Origin: Cryobacterium adonitolivorans
GTDB taxonomy: Bacteria; Actinomycetota; Actinomycetes; Actinomycetales; Microbacteriaceae
NCBI RefSeq assembly: GCF_004402695.1
Contig: NZ_SOFL01000029.1
Span: 1 to 49,675 of the forward strand
Direction: 5' to 3'
Length of the DNA: 49,675 nt
The notes below the pieces were generated by a model. That model made no database searches and was not told the origin of the DNA. It saw nothing but the letters and a program-made list of their open reading frames with translations. Made by a program: the position numbers and the translations under genes. Each line of letters begins with the position of its first letter. Positions within the stretch are counted from its first letter, which is position 1. Shown piece by piece: positions 1 through 7,904 of the stretch.

Positions 1-806
1 AGGCTGCCCACGCCCGTGCTGAGCTGTGCGGCGCCGGCGGCCAGGCTGTCGGAGCCTGTGGCGACCTTGCCTGTGCCGTCGGCGACCTGCCCGGCGCCGT
101 CGGCGAGCGGCCCGGTGCCCTCGGCGAGGGCGCCGGCTCCCGTGGCCAGCTGGCCGGTGCCGTCGGCGAGCTGACCCGCCCCGTCCGCGAGGCTGCCGCC
201 GCCGTCGACAGCGGTCGACGCGCCATCCGTCAGTTCGGTGGCGCCGTCGGCGGCGTCGGCCAGGCTCGAACGGATGTCGGACAGGCCGATGAGCAGGGTG
301 TCGGCGGCCTGCTCGTTGACCCGTTCGACGATGGCATCCCGAATGGTCTGCGCGGCCTGGCTGCCGATCGTGGAGGCGAGGTAGCTGTTGGTGTCGTTGG
401 TGGTGAGGGTGATCGTGGCCTGGCGCGGGGTATCGGTCGACGAGGAGGCGATCGAGCTGGAGAAATCGGCGGGAATCGTCACGCTGAAGTCATAGTTGGC
501 GTCGGCGACGCCGGCCCTCGCCGTCGCGGCCGTCACGGTGTGCCAGTCGAAGGTGCCGTCGTCGATGAGCTGTTCGGCGACGTCGGTGCCGTAATTGGTG
601 GCGGCGCCGTCCAGCTCCGAACCGGTGTCGGACACCACGAGGGCAACGGGCACCCGGTCCAGGCCCGCATACGGGTCCTGGTTCGCCCACAGGTAGAGGC
701 CGCCGTAGAGCACGGGCACCAGCATCAGCGCGACGAGCGCGACGCGGGACATGGTGGTGGCGGTCAGGCGCGCCAGTTCGGCGCGGATCATGGCGAAGAT
801 CTTCAC
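1..806 (-). CDS. YhgE/Pip family membrane protein, N-terminal part (runs off the left edge)
   Basis: About 268 codons are present; the C-terminus lies beyond base 1. The protein opens with a short cytoplasmic segment, one membrane helix around residues 20-40 ending in LYGGLYLWAN, then an extracellular domain containing FSVTIPADFSSSIAS and NDTNSYLASTIGSQA. From about residue 200 it turns into Ala/Gly/Leu/Asp-rich stalk repeats (LADGAGQLADGTG). These are hallmarks of the YhgE/Pip family, whose members have one N-terminal helix, a long extracellular stalk and C-terminal ABC-2-like membrane helices; some are phage receptors or type VII secretion components. The start is the GTG at 806, whose GTGA overlaps the stop of the upstream gene by four bases, so the two are co-transcribed. 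It is a clear paralogue of the YhgE protein at 2399. The exported substrate or function is unknown. Confidence 0.85.
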   Translation of the reverse strand, partial: MKIFAMIRAELARLTATTMSRVALVALMLVPVLYGGLYLWANQDPYAGLDRVPVALVVSDTGSELDGAATNYGTDVAEQLIDDGTFDWHTVTAATARAGVADANYDFSVTIPADFSSSIASSSTDTPRQATITLTTNDTNSYLASTIGSQAAQTIRDAIVERVNEQAADTLLIGLSDIRSSLADAADGATELTDGASTAVDGGGSLADGAGQLADGTGQLATGAGALAEGTGPLADGAGQVADGTGKVATGSDSLAAGAAQLSTGVGS

Positions 807-1477
807 AGGACGTCGGCTCCAACGGGGGTGAGGGGTGAGCGGACGAGTCCGGCGGGCAATTCCCCGGCCGGCTCGAGGTTGGCCAGTTCCAGGTCGGCGA
901 TCGCGTGCGCCGAGGCATCGCCGGCGATGACGAGCACCGCATAGCCCCGCGCGGCCAGGCCGCCGGCGACGTCCCACCAGCCCAGCGGGTCGCCGCCGTG
1001 GCGGTCGGGCGACGTGAGCACGAGGCCCAGAACGCCGTCGCGGAGCACGGCCAGCTCGGTCAGCAGGCGGATGCGGTCATCGGGCGCGAGGTCGCCCATG
1101 TCGGAGCGTGCCTGGTCGGCGAGTCCGAGCTCGGTGAGAACCCTCGTGACCGTGCGGCGCCGACCGAGACGGCCGGCGAACATCAGCTCTTCGGCCACGA
1201 CTTCGTCGACCTTCACGTCCGCGGCCGGCTCGGAGACGCCGAGGGCGTCGACCAGGGCTATCTGGCGGCGCAGGCCCGCATAGTCGGTGTGTCCGTCGAG
1301 CGTGACCGTTCCGGCATCCGGTCGCATCCGGCCCGAGGCGATCAGGCCCAGGACCGTGGGGCGGCGTTCGGTTTCGGCTCGGGCGAAGGTGACGGCGCCG
1401 CTGGTGAATTCCAGGGTCGTTTCGGGGAGGGCCGAGTCCTTCGGTCCTTTGGTGACGGCGGTGAGGGTAACGCGCAT
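803..1477 (-). CDS. Degenerate ABC-transporter ATPase-like protein (pseudoenzyme)
   Basis: A 224-residue protein with the layout of an ABC ATPase but without its catalytic motifs. The Walker A position (about residues 33-43) reads ARAETERRPTV and has no G-x-G-K-[ST]. The motif GxMRPDAGTVTLDG after it (residues 49-62) and the Q-loop-like RQIALVD (71-77) are preserved. The signature position reads GDLAPDD (128-134), Walker B reads LGLVLTSPD with no Asp-Glu pair, and the switch His is replaced (VIAGD). The start at 1477 is chosen because GGAGG lies eight bases upstream; a longer frame reaches 1582 without such a site. It overlaps the YhgE gene by four bases and is probably its cytoplasmic partner. 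The ABC fold is inferred from order and spacing; loss of ATP hydrolysis is inferred from the missing residues. Confidence 0.75.
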   Translation of the reverse strand: MRVTLTAVTKGPKDSALPETTLEFTSGAVTFARAETERRPTVLGLIASGRMRPDAGTVTLDGHTDYAGLRRQIALVDALGVSEPAADVKVDEVVAEELMFAGRLGRRRTVTRVLTELGLADQARSDMGDLAPDDRIRLLTELAVLRDGVLGLVLTSPDRHGGDPLGWWDVAGGLAARGYAVLVIAGDASAHAIADLELANLEPAGELPAGLVRSPLTPVGADVL

Positions 1478-1593
1478 GCGAGCGCCTCCAGTAATAGAGG
1501 GGAGCCCGACCGACGCCGGACCGAATCCTGGGGGAAAGAGGAATCGCGGCGCTGCGACAGGGTCACACTCTAATTCACCCAACCCGCTTTGTG

Positions 1594-1605
1594 CTGACTA
1601 GTCAG
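1594..1605. promoter_or_regulatory. Perfect 12-bp palindrome, probable TetR operator 1
   Basis: CTGACTAGTCAG is a perfect palindrome, followed by TA. Its sequence recurs with two changes at 1680-1691. It lies upstream of the leftward ATPase-YhgE unit, next to a possible -10 (TAGAGT on the minus strand, 1567-1572). The TetR regulator at 4569 is the likely binder, by position. Confidence 0.6.
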
Positions 1606-1651
1606 TATGAGCTCTTAAATCTCTCAGGTACGACCCGGATCAGCGGCGTGG

Positions 1652-1693
1652 TTGCATCCTTCCGGTGAACCGATCTATACTGACTGGTCGGTA
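1652..1693 (+). promoter_or_regulatory. Promoter of the rightward unit with overlapping operator 2
   Basis: TTGCAT (1652-1657) and TATACT (1676-1681) are separated by 18 bases. The imperfect palindrome CTGACTGGTCGG (1680-1691, flanked by TA on each side) matches operator 1 at 10 of 12 positions and overlaps the end of the -10. Binding there would block transcription of the unit that ends with the TetR gene, so this is an expected autoregulatory arrangement. Confidence 0.6.
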
Positions 1694-1720
1694 CAAAAGT
1701 ACCGGCGAGAAAGGATCGAC

Positions 1721-2398
1721 GTGCAGGCGACACTGGTAGCGGATGAATTGACCGTGAGTTACAAGCGAGGCGTGGTTTTCGGGCCGCTGAGCTTCAGCGC
1801 CGACGACGGCCTCACTGTGATCTGCGGTCCGGCCGGCAGCGGCCGCACGAGCCTGCTCCTCACCCTGGCCGGGCGCATGAGGCCCAGTTCCGGCAGCCTG
1901 TCCGTGCTCGGAGAGGACCTGCCCCGCCATGCCCGGCGGGTTCAGCGCCGCACTGGCGTGTCCGGATTCCACGGCATCGACACCCTCGAGGAGTCGGTCA
2001 GTGTGGCCGCGGCCATCCGCGAACGCCACGCCTGGCTCGCCCCGTGGTGGTCCTTCATCCGCGCGGTCGACGACGCAGAGGTCACCCGCGTCTGCGGTCC
2101 CATCTTCGGCGACATCCCCGTGCCCGCCGCGAGCACCATGATCTGGGACCTCGACGAGGTTGAGATGGTGCTGCTGCGCGCGTCGTTGGCCATGATGAGC
2201 CGACCCGACGTGCTGTTCTTCGACCAGGTCGAGCAGGTGCACTCTGCCCAGGCCCGCCGCCAGCTCTGGCACCGGCTCGGCGCGATAGTACAGTCCGGCA
2301 CCCCCGTGATCGCTTCGGCGATCGCACCGGACTGCGAAATGTGGGCGGAACTGGGCATCGACCCGACCGTCCTGTATATGAACCAGGAGATTCGTTAG
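1721..2398 (+). CDS. ABC-transporter ATPase-like protein with altered catalytic motifs
   Basis: A 225-residue ABC ATPase-like protein. Walker A is GPAGSGRTS at residues 36-44, with Arg42 where nearly all ATPases have Lys. No LSGGQ signature is visible; the region reads WDLDEVEMVLLRAS (142-155). Walker B is PDVLFFDQ (162-169), keeping Asp168 but with Gln169 instead of the catalytic Glu. The switch His is missing (VIASAI). It may therefore bind nucleotide but is unlikely to hydrolyse it normally. The GTG start at 1721 follows GAGAAAGGA and the TATACT promoter. Its stop codon is immediately followed by the ATG of the YhgE gene, indicating one transcript and probably one complex. Compared with its counterpart at 803-1477 it is less degraded. 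Confidence 0.78.
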   Translation: MQATLVADELTVSYKRGVVFGPLSFSADDGLTVICGPAGSGRTSLLLTLAGRMRPSSGSLSVLGEDLPRHARRVQRRTGVSGFHGIDTLEESVSVAAAIRERHAWLAPWWSFIRAVDDAEVTRVCGPIFGDIPVPAASTMIWDLDEVEMVLLRASLAMMSRPDVLFFDQVEQVHSAQARRQLWHRLGAIVQSGTPVIASAIAPDCEMWAELGIDPTVLYMNQEIR

Positions 2399-4531
2399 AT
2401 GTTCGCCTTCCTTTCTACGGGCACGGAGCTGCGCCGATTCGGCAAGGGCACCCTGCCCAAGATCGCTCTGGTTGTGCTGATGTTCATTCCCCTGATTTAC
2501 GGCGCCCTGTACCTGTGGGCATTCTGGGCGCCCGACAAAGAGCTCAGCCATCTCCCGGTCGCCCTGGTGAACACCGACACCGGCGCCACCCGCGACGGCG
2601 AAGCGGTCACCGCGGGCGACGACCTCGTCGACAAGCTCATCGACGGCAATGACCTGGGCTGGGTCGAAACCAGCGCCGCGGATGCTGCCACCGGGGTCAC
2701 CGACGGCGACTACTACTTCTCCGTCACCATCCCCGCCGACTTCTCCACCGACGCGGTCTCGGCCGGCACCGACACCCCCACCCCGGCCGAGGTGCAGGTC
2801 GACTACAACGACAGCAACAGCTTCCTCGCCTCAACCCTGGGCAAGCAGGCCATGGTGCAGCTGCGCGACGCCGTGTCCCTGAACATCGGCGACCAAACCG
2901 TCAACGCGATGCTCGTGGCCGTGAACGAGGCCGGCGACGGCATCCGCAGCGCCGCTGAGGGCGCCGGCACCCTCGCCGATGGCCTCGGGACGGCCGAGAC
3001 CGGCACCGGCACCCTCGTGGACGGGCTGGGCGACCTCTCCGCGGGCGCCGTGACGCTGAACGACGGCGCCGCGCACCTGGCCGACGGCTCATCCACCCTG
3101 GCAACCGGGCTCGGCACGCTGTCCACGGGCGCGACCACCCTGTCCGACTCGTCGGTCGCGCTCTCGGATGGTGCAACGGCGGTCGCCGACGGATCCCACA
3201 AGGTGTCCGACGGCCTTGCCAAGGCCGCCACGGGGGCAGCGACCCTCTCCGACTCCTCCGACCAGCTTGCCGCCGGGGCGACCTCGATCGCCACGGGCGC
3301 CGGTCAGCTCGCCGCCGGTACAACCACGCTCTCTGGCGGCCTGACGGATCTCGAGGCAGCCATCGCGGCGGCCCCGGCCGGCACACCAGCGTCCGCCTTC
3401 CTGCCCTCGGTGACGAAGCTCGCAAGCGGCGCCGACACCCTCAACACCCAGACGCAGGGCGCCGCGACCCAGATTTCCGGCTACGCGACCTCCAGCGGTC
3501 AGTTCGCCGCCGGTCTCGGCCAACTCTCCGACGCCCTCACTGCCGGCGCCCCCGGCGCCGCCCAGGTGGCATCCGGTGCCGGCGACGTCGCCACCGGCGC
3601 CGGCGCACTCTCGGCCGGAGCCGGCCGGCTCGCCACCGGAGCGGCGACCGCGGCCACCGGCTCGGCCACTCTCGCCAACGGCGCGAGCAGCCTGGCCGAC
3701 GGCACCGGCACGCTCGTCGACGGCAGCACCAAGCTGGTCGACGGCGGCACCGCGTTGCAGTCCGGAACCGTGCGACTCGCCGACGGCAGCCACACGCTCG
3801 CCGACGCCCTCGCGACCGGCGCGGCCGCCGCGCCGGACGACAGCGACGCGCAGATCGCCACGAAGGCCTCGGTGATCGCCAACCCGGTCGACCTCACGCA
3901 GACCTGGGAGAACGCCTCCGACAGCTTCGGTGAGGGCTTCGCACCCTTCTTCCTCGCCCTGGCCACCTTCGTCGGTGCGCTGATCACCTGGCTGATCCTG
4001 CGGGCCCTGCCCACCCGGGCGCTGGCCAGCGCCGCCTCCGGGCTGCGCGCCACGATGACAGGGTTCCTGCCGGCCATGGCGATCGGCCTCAGCCAGGTCG
4101 TGATTATGGTCCTGGTGCTGGTCTACGGCATCGGGCTCACCCCCGCGCACTGGCTGGGCATGTCGGCGTTCATCTACCTCACGACGCTGGCGTTCCTGGC
4201 GCTGCAACAGATGTTCATCATCCTGTTCGGCACCGCCGCCGGCCGCGTGGTCAGCCTGGTGCTGCTCATGCTGCAACTGAGCTCGTCGGGCGGAACCTAC
4301 CCGGTCGAGACCACGCCGCAGTTCTTCCAGATCCTGCATCCGTGGATGCCCGCCTCGTACGTGGTCACCGGCCTGCGACAGCTCATCACCGGAGGAATCG
4401 ACTCTAGACTGTGGCTTTCCGTGCTCGTGCTCGTGGGCATCCTGGTCGGCTCGATCGCCATCAGCGCCTGGAGCGCGTCGCGACAGCGGATGTGGACGAT
4501 CACCCGGCTGCACCCCGAGCTGACCATCTAG
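2399..4531 (+). CDS. YhgE/Pip family membrane protein with ABC-2-like C-terminus
   Basis: A 710-residue membrane protein. One helix lies at about residues 20-43, followed by an extracellular domain (FSVTIPADFS, NDSNSFLASTLGKQ) shared with the paralogue at the left edge. Residues of about 180-480 form a long stalk of repeats of the type LADGxxxLxxGaxxL, expected to be a coiled or helical rod. About five membrane helices follow from residue 515 (FLALATFVGALITWLIL onward), ending with MWTITRLHPELTI. The C-terminal part resembles ABC-2 permeases, so the ATPase-like protein just upstream is its likely partner. A regulator gene follows 37 bases downstream. Family members act as phage receptors (Lactococcus Pip) or in secretion systems; a specific role here cannot be assigned. 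Confidence 0.88.
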   Translation: MFAFLSTGTELRRFGKGTLPKIALVVLMFIPLIYGALYLWAFWAPDKELSHLPVALVNTDTGATRDGEAVTAGDDLVDKLIDGNDLGWVETSAADAATGVTDGDYYFSVTIPADFSTDAVSAGTDTPTPAEVQVDYNDSNSFLASTLGKQAMVQLRDAVSLNIGDQTVNAMLVAVNEAGDGIRSAAEGAGTLADGLGTAETGTGTLVDGLGDLSAGAVTLNDGAAHLADGSSTLATGLGTLSTGATTLSDSSVALSDGATAVADGSHKVSDGLAKAATGAATLSDSSDQLAAGATSIATGAGQLAAGTTTLSGGLTDLEAAIAAAPAGTPASAFLPSVTKLASGADTLNTQTQGAATQISGYATSSGQFAAGLGQLSDALTAGAPGAAQVASGAGDVATGAGALSAGAGRLATGAATAATGSATLANGASSLADGTGTLVDGSTKLVDGGTALQSGTVRLADGSHTLADALATGAAAAPDDSDAQIATKASVIANPVDLTQTWENASDSFGEGFAPFFLALATFVGALITWLILRALPTRALASAASGLRATMTGFLPAMAIGLSQVVIMVLVLVYGIGLTPAHWLGMSAFIYLTTLAFLALQQMFIILFGTAAGRVVSLVLLMLQLSSSGGTYPVETTPQFFQILHPWMPASYVVTGLRQLITGGIDSRLWLSVLVLVGILVGSIAISAWSASRQRMWTITRLHPELTI

Positions 4532-4568
4532 CCTGTAGCCCGCACCGAGTGCACTGAGAGGACCGGCC

Positions 4569-5141
4569 ATGCCCCGCGCGATTGGAACAAAACGAGCGAT
4601 CCTGGATGCCGCGCTGGAGCTGGCCGCCACCCGCGGGATCACCGGCACCACGATGGATGACGTCGCGGAGCTCGCCGGGGTGGCCAAGGGCAGCCTGTAT
4701 TACAACTTCAGCTCGAAGGACAACCTCTTCGAGGCCCTGTTGCAGGAGGGGGTCGGCGCGCTTGCCGATTCCCTCCGCGAGGCGCGCGCCGGCCTGCACG
4801 GCCGTGCCGCGCTGGAGGCGTTGATCACTGTGCTGCTCGACCGGATCGAGGCCAACGCCGGCCTGGCCAAGCTGATGGCGGCCGAAATCTTCCGCACCGA
4901 CCGGGCCTGGCAGAAGACCCTGTTCGCCCTGCGTCACGATGCCCTCGCGGTCTTCGCCGAGGCGATCGCTGAGGCCAAGCCGGCCACCGCGGCGGCGGGC
5001 ACCAGCGGGCTGATGGCGTCGAGCGTGTTCGGCGCCGTGCTCATGGCCGGCCTGGAATGGCTGGTCTTCGAGCCGAACCGCCACCGCGACGAGGTCTCGG
5101 CGGCCATCCTCGAGTCCCTCTCCGGCGGCCTGCTCGCCTGA
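4569..5141 (+). CDS. TetR/AcrR family transcriptional regulator
   Basis: A 190-residue TetR-type repressor. The N-terminal helix-turn-helix is clear: AILDAALELAATRGITGTTM, then VAELAGVAKGSLYYNFSSKD at about residues 32-51. The rest is a helical ligand-binding domain without recognisable specificity. The start ATG follows AGAGGA nine bases upstream. It sits downstream of the ATPase-YhgE pair and is probably transcribed with it. The two related palindromes at 1594 and 1680 between the divergent units are its probable targets, which would let one regulator control both units. The inducer is unknown; membrane-active compounds are a guess from the transporter context. Confidence 0.88.
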   Translation: MPRAIGTKRAILDAALELAATRGITGTTMDDVAELAGVAKGSLYYNFSSKDNLFEALLQEGVGALADSLREARAGLHGRAALEALITVLLDRIEANAGLAKLMAAEIFRTDRAWQKTLFALRHDALAVFAEAIAEAKPATAAAGTSGLMASSVFGAVLMAGLEWLVFEPNRHRDEVSAAILESLSGGLLA

Positions 5142-5158
5142 CCCTCGTCCCGCTTTCC

Positions 5159-5219
5159 GCGAACTGTGAGTAAAGCCCCAGAATCTCGCGATTTTTGGTG
5201 CTTAAGTCACTGCTCGCGG
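5159..5219. repeat. Intergenic palindromic repeat, family A, copy 1 (degenerate)
   Basis: The left arm GCGAACTGTGAGTAAAGCCC is followed after a short loop by a decayed right arm (GGTGCTTAAGTCACTGCTCGCGG). The same arms occur at 7073 and 22140 in better condition. It lies between the TetR gene and the DUF3151 gene and may also end transcription of the former. Confidence 0.7.
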
Positions 5220-5250
5220 GGCTGAATCTCGGGTCGCGGTAGTATCGAGT

Positions 5251-5769
5251 GTGACCGGCGCAAATCTGATCGAACAGCCCGAGACCCTCCTACCCGCGGA
5301 ACCGGAGGTGACCCAGGCGCTCAGCCGAACCGCAACGCAGGATATTGCGACGGTGGTGGCGGCGTATCCGAAGTCATCGCTGGCATGGTCGGCGCTCGCC
5401 GACTACACGCACAGCCAGGGTCGCCTGCTCGAGGCGTACGCCTATGCCCGGGTGGGCTACCACCGCGGGCTCGACGCGCTGCGCAAGGCCGGCTGGCGTG
5501 GCCAGGGACCGATCCCGTGGGCACACGAACCCAACCGAGGCGTGCTCCGTGCGCTGTTCGCCCTCCGCCGCGCCGCGGCCGAGATCGGCGAGACCGACGA
5601 GTTCGAACGCCTCACCGCGTTCCTCGAGGGCGCAGACCCCACCGTCATCACCCGGCTGCGCTCGCAGCACACCGAGACCCAGATATTCCCGGCGATTCAG
5701 CCCGCCGTTTCACCCGGCGACGACCCGGCCCCGCCGACCGCCGCTTTTGTTATCCGAGGAGACAACTAA
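5251..5769 (+). CDS. DUF3151 domain protein
   Basis: A 172-residue soluble protein. Residues 1-35 are variable; the core ([47 protein letters not shown] [23 protein letters not shown]) has the Trp/Tyr-rich helical repeats of the actinobacterial DUF3151 family, which resemble a TPR-like array. Function is not known. The GTG at 5251 is preceded by TAGTAT (5240-5245) five bases upstream and no ribosome binding site, suggesting a leaderless message. Only four bases separate it from purA, so the two are co-transcribed. Confidence 0.85.
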   Translation: MTGANLIEQPETLLPAEPEVTQALSRTATQDIATVVAAYPKSSLAWSALADYTHSQGRLLEAYAYARVGYHRGLDALRKAGWRGQGPIPWAHEPNRGVLRALFALRRAAAEIGETDEFERLTAFLEGADPTVITRLRSQHTETQIFPAIQPAVSPGDDPAPPTAAFVIRGDN

Positions 5770-5773
5770 CCCC

Positions 5774-7060
5774 ATGCCAGCAATTGTTCTGATCGGCGCC
5801 CAGTGGGGCGACGAAGGTAAGGGTAAGGCCACCGACCTCCTCGGCAGCCGCGTCGACTATGTCGTCAAGTTCAACGGCGGAAACAACGCCGGCCACACCG
5901 TGGTCGTGGGCAACGAGAAGTACGCACTGCACCTGCTGCCCTCCGGCATCCTCACGCCCGGCGTCACCCCGGTGATCGCCAACGGCGTCGTCGTCGACAT
6001 CGAGGTGCTGTTCGAGGAACTCGATGCCCTCAGCTCCCGCGGCGTCGACGTGTCGAAGCTGCGCGTGAGCGCCAACGCGCACGTCATCACGCAGTACCAC
6101 CGCACCATGGACAAGGTCACCGAGCGGTTCCTGGGCAAGCGCCAGATCGGCACGACCGGCCGCGGAATCGGCCCGACCTACGCCGACAAGATCAACCGGG
6201 TCGGCATCCGCATCCAGGACCTGTTCGACGAGAACATCCTGCGCCAGAAGGTCGAGGGTGCCCTCGGCCAGAAGAACCACATGCTGGTCAAGGTGTACAA
6301 CCGCCGCGCCATCACGGTCGACGAGATCGTCGACGACCTGCTCAGCTACGCCGAGCGCCTGCGCCCCATGGTCGCCGACACCGCGCTTCTGCTGCACCAG
6401 GCCCTCACCGAGGGCAAGACCGTCTTGTTCGAGGGCGGCCAGGCCACGATGCTGGATGTCGACCACGGCACCTACCCGTTCGTCACGTCGTCGAACGCCA
6501 CGTCCGGCGGCGCCGTCACCGGCTCCGGCATCGGCCCGAACCGGATCGACCGCATCATCGCGGTCGTCAAGGCGTACACGACCCGTGTCGGCGCCGGCCC
6601 GTTCCCCACCGAATTGTTCGATGAGTCCGGTGAGTTCCTGCGCGCCAAGGGCTTCGAGTTCGGAACCACCACCGGCCGCCCGCGCCGGTGCGGCTGGTAC
6701 GACGCCCCGATCGCCCGCTACACGGCCCGCATCAACGGTGTCACCGACTTCGTGCTCACCAAGCTCGACGTGCTTACGGGCCTGGAGACCATCCCGGTCT
6801 GCGTCGCCTACGAGGTCGACGGTGTGCGCTTCGACGAGGTGCCCGTGTCGCAGTCAGACTTCCACCACGCGAAGCCCGTCTACGAGGAGTACCCCGGCTG
6901 GACCGAGGACATCACCATGGTGCGCCACTTCGAAGACCTGCCCAAGAACGCGCAGGACTACGTGCTCGCCCTCGAGGCGATGAGCGGCGCCCGCATCTCC
7001 GCGATCGGGGTGGGCCCCGACCGCGAGGCCATCCTCACCCGCCACGACCTCATCGATTAA
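5774..7060 (+). CDS. purA: Adenylosuccinate synthetase
   Basis: A 428-residue enzyme making adenylosuccinate from IMP, aspartate and GTP, the first committed step from IMP to AMP. The N-terminal [11 protein letters not shown] (residues 8-18) carries the catalytic Asp13, and GGNNAGHTV carries His41; both have the same numbers as in the E. coli enzyme. Also visible are the IMP-site [34 protein letters not shown], and the substrate loop [13 protein letters not shown]. Length is normal for the family. The ATG at 5774 follows the DUF3151 stop by four bases, and GAGGAGA within the end of that gene serves as ribosome binding site. The gene is followed by palindromic repeat copy A2, which probably also works as terminator. 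Confidence 0.98.
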   Translation: MPAIVLIGAQWGDEGKGKATDLLGSRVDYVVKFNGGNNAGHTVVVGNEKYALHLLPSGILTPGVTPVIANGVVVDIEVLFEELDALSSRGVDVSKLRVSANAHVITQYHRTMDKVTERFLGKRQIGTTGRGIGPTYADKINRVGIRIQDLFDENILRQKVEGALGQKNHMLVKVYNRRAITVDEIVDDLLSYAERLRPMVADTALLLHQALTEGKTVLFEGGQATMLDVDHGTYPFVTSSNATSGGAVTGSGIGPNRIDRIIAVVKAYTTRVGAGPFPTELFDESGEFLRAKGFEFGTTTGRPRRCGWYDAPIARYTARINGVTDFVLTKLDVLTGLETIPVCVAYEVDGVRFDEVPVSQSDFHHAKPVYEEYPGWTEDITMVRHFEDLPKNAQDYVLALEAMSGARISAIGVGPDREAILTRHDLID

Positions 7061-7072
7061 CCTGCACGGCCC

Positions 7073-7134
7073 GCGAACCGTGAGCAAAGCCCCGAAAACC
7101 CCGAGTTTTTGGGGCTCAGCTCACAGTTCGGCGA
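7073..7134. repeat. Intergenic palindromic repeat, family A, copy 2
   Basis: GCGAACCGTGAGCAAAGCCCC and GGGGCTCAGCTCACAGTTCGGCG form long inverted arms around AAAACCCCGAGTTTTT. It is the best-preserved copy of the family. Its right edge reaches the ribosome binding site of the next gene (start 7148). Confidence 0.8.
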
Positions 7135-7147
7135 ATGGAGAGCCCAC

Positions 7148-7813
7148 GTGACTGCGCAAGCACCAGACGCGAGACTGCTGACGGGGCGTTTCGTATGCCT
7201 GGAACCGCTCAGCCGGGCCCACCTACCCGAGCTGCACCGCGCCATCGCGCATCCGGCCGTCTTCGCCGGCGGTTACGGCGGCGGCCCGCACGGCCTGCCC
7301 GCCGCCCTGGACGACTTCGTGGCGTTCGCGGTCAAGTACTACCAGTGGGATGCGCAGCCGTACGCCGTGCGCGTCGTCTCCGGCCCGCACGCCGGCGACC
7401 TGGTGGGTACCTCGACGCTGGGCGACGTCGACCTGCCCAACGAGGCGCTGCACCTGGGGTGGACCGCCTACACCCCGCAGGTGTGGGGCACCGCGGTGAA
7501 CCCGGAGACCAAACTGCTGATGCTCGGCGCCGCCTTCGACAACGGCTTCGGCCGCGTCAAGATCCAGGCGGACGTGCTCAACTCGCGATCCCGGGCCGCG
7601 ATCCTGGGCATCGGCGCCCAGTTCGAGGGCATCAACCGGCGGGTGCAGCGCCGGGCGGACGGGTCCTGGCGGGATACTGCCGTCTACTCGGTGCTCGCCG
7701 ACGAGTGGCCCGTGGTACAGGCCGGGCTGCAGAAGCGGCTCGACGTGTTCGGCGGCACCGCCGTGGAATACCGCGACCCGCGGGCACCTCGCCGTCGTGT
7801 CACGCCCAGCTGA
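7148..7813 (+). CDS. GNAT family N-acetyltransferase (RimJ/RimL type)
   Basis: A 221-residue acetyltransferase of the RimL-like GNAT branch. It opens with LTGRFVCLEPLSRAHLPEL, typical of this group, then GDLVGTSTLGDVD, LGWTAYTPQVWGTAVNPETK and the acetyl-CoA-side helix LLMLGAAFDNGFGRVKIQ, ending with NSRSRAAILGIGAQFEG. Such enzymes acetylate protein N-termini, amino acids or antibiotics; the substrate cannot be read. The GTG at 7148 is preferred because GGAG lies seven bases upstream; a longer frame would begin inside the palindromic repeat. The gene stands alone between purA and the DMT transporter. Confidence 0.85.
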   Translation: MTAQAPDARLLTGRFVCLEPLSRAHLPELHRAIAHPAVFAGGYGGGPHGLPAALDDFVAFAVKYYQWDAQPYAVRVVSGPHAGDLVGTSTLGDVDLPNEALHLGWTAYTPQVWGTAVNPETKLLMLGAAFDNGFGRVKIQADVLNSRSRAAILGIGAQFEGINRRVQRRADGSWRDTAVYSVLADEWPVVQAGLQKRLDVFGGTAVEYRDPRAPRRRVTPS

Positions 7814-7904
7814 TTCCGGTCATCCGCCCGCGATTTTCGGACATCACCGTTCGTGGCGGTCACAGCACCCGCCGGCCACCGCGCCCGTGGGCTAGGGTCA
7901 GCGA

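Noticed and set aside
3089..4687. Minus-strand open frame of 532 codons opposite the YhgE and TetR genes
   Set aside because: Composition reflects the complement of the stalk repeats; no start signal or domain.
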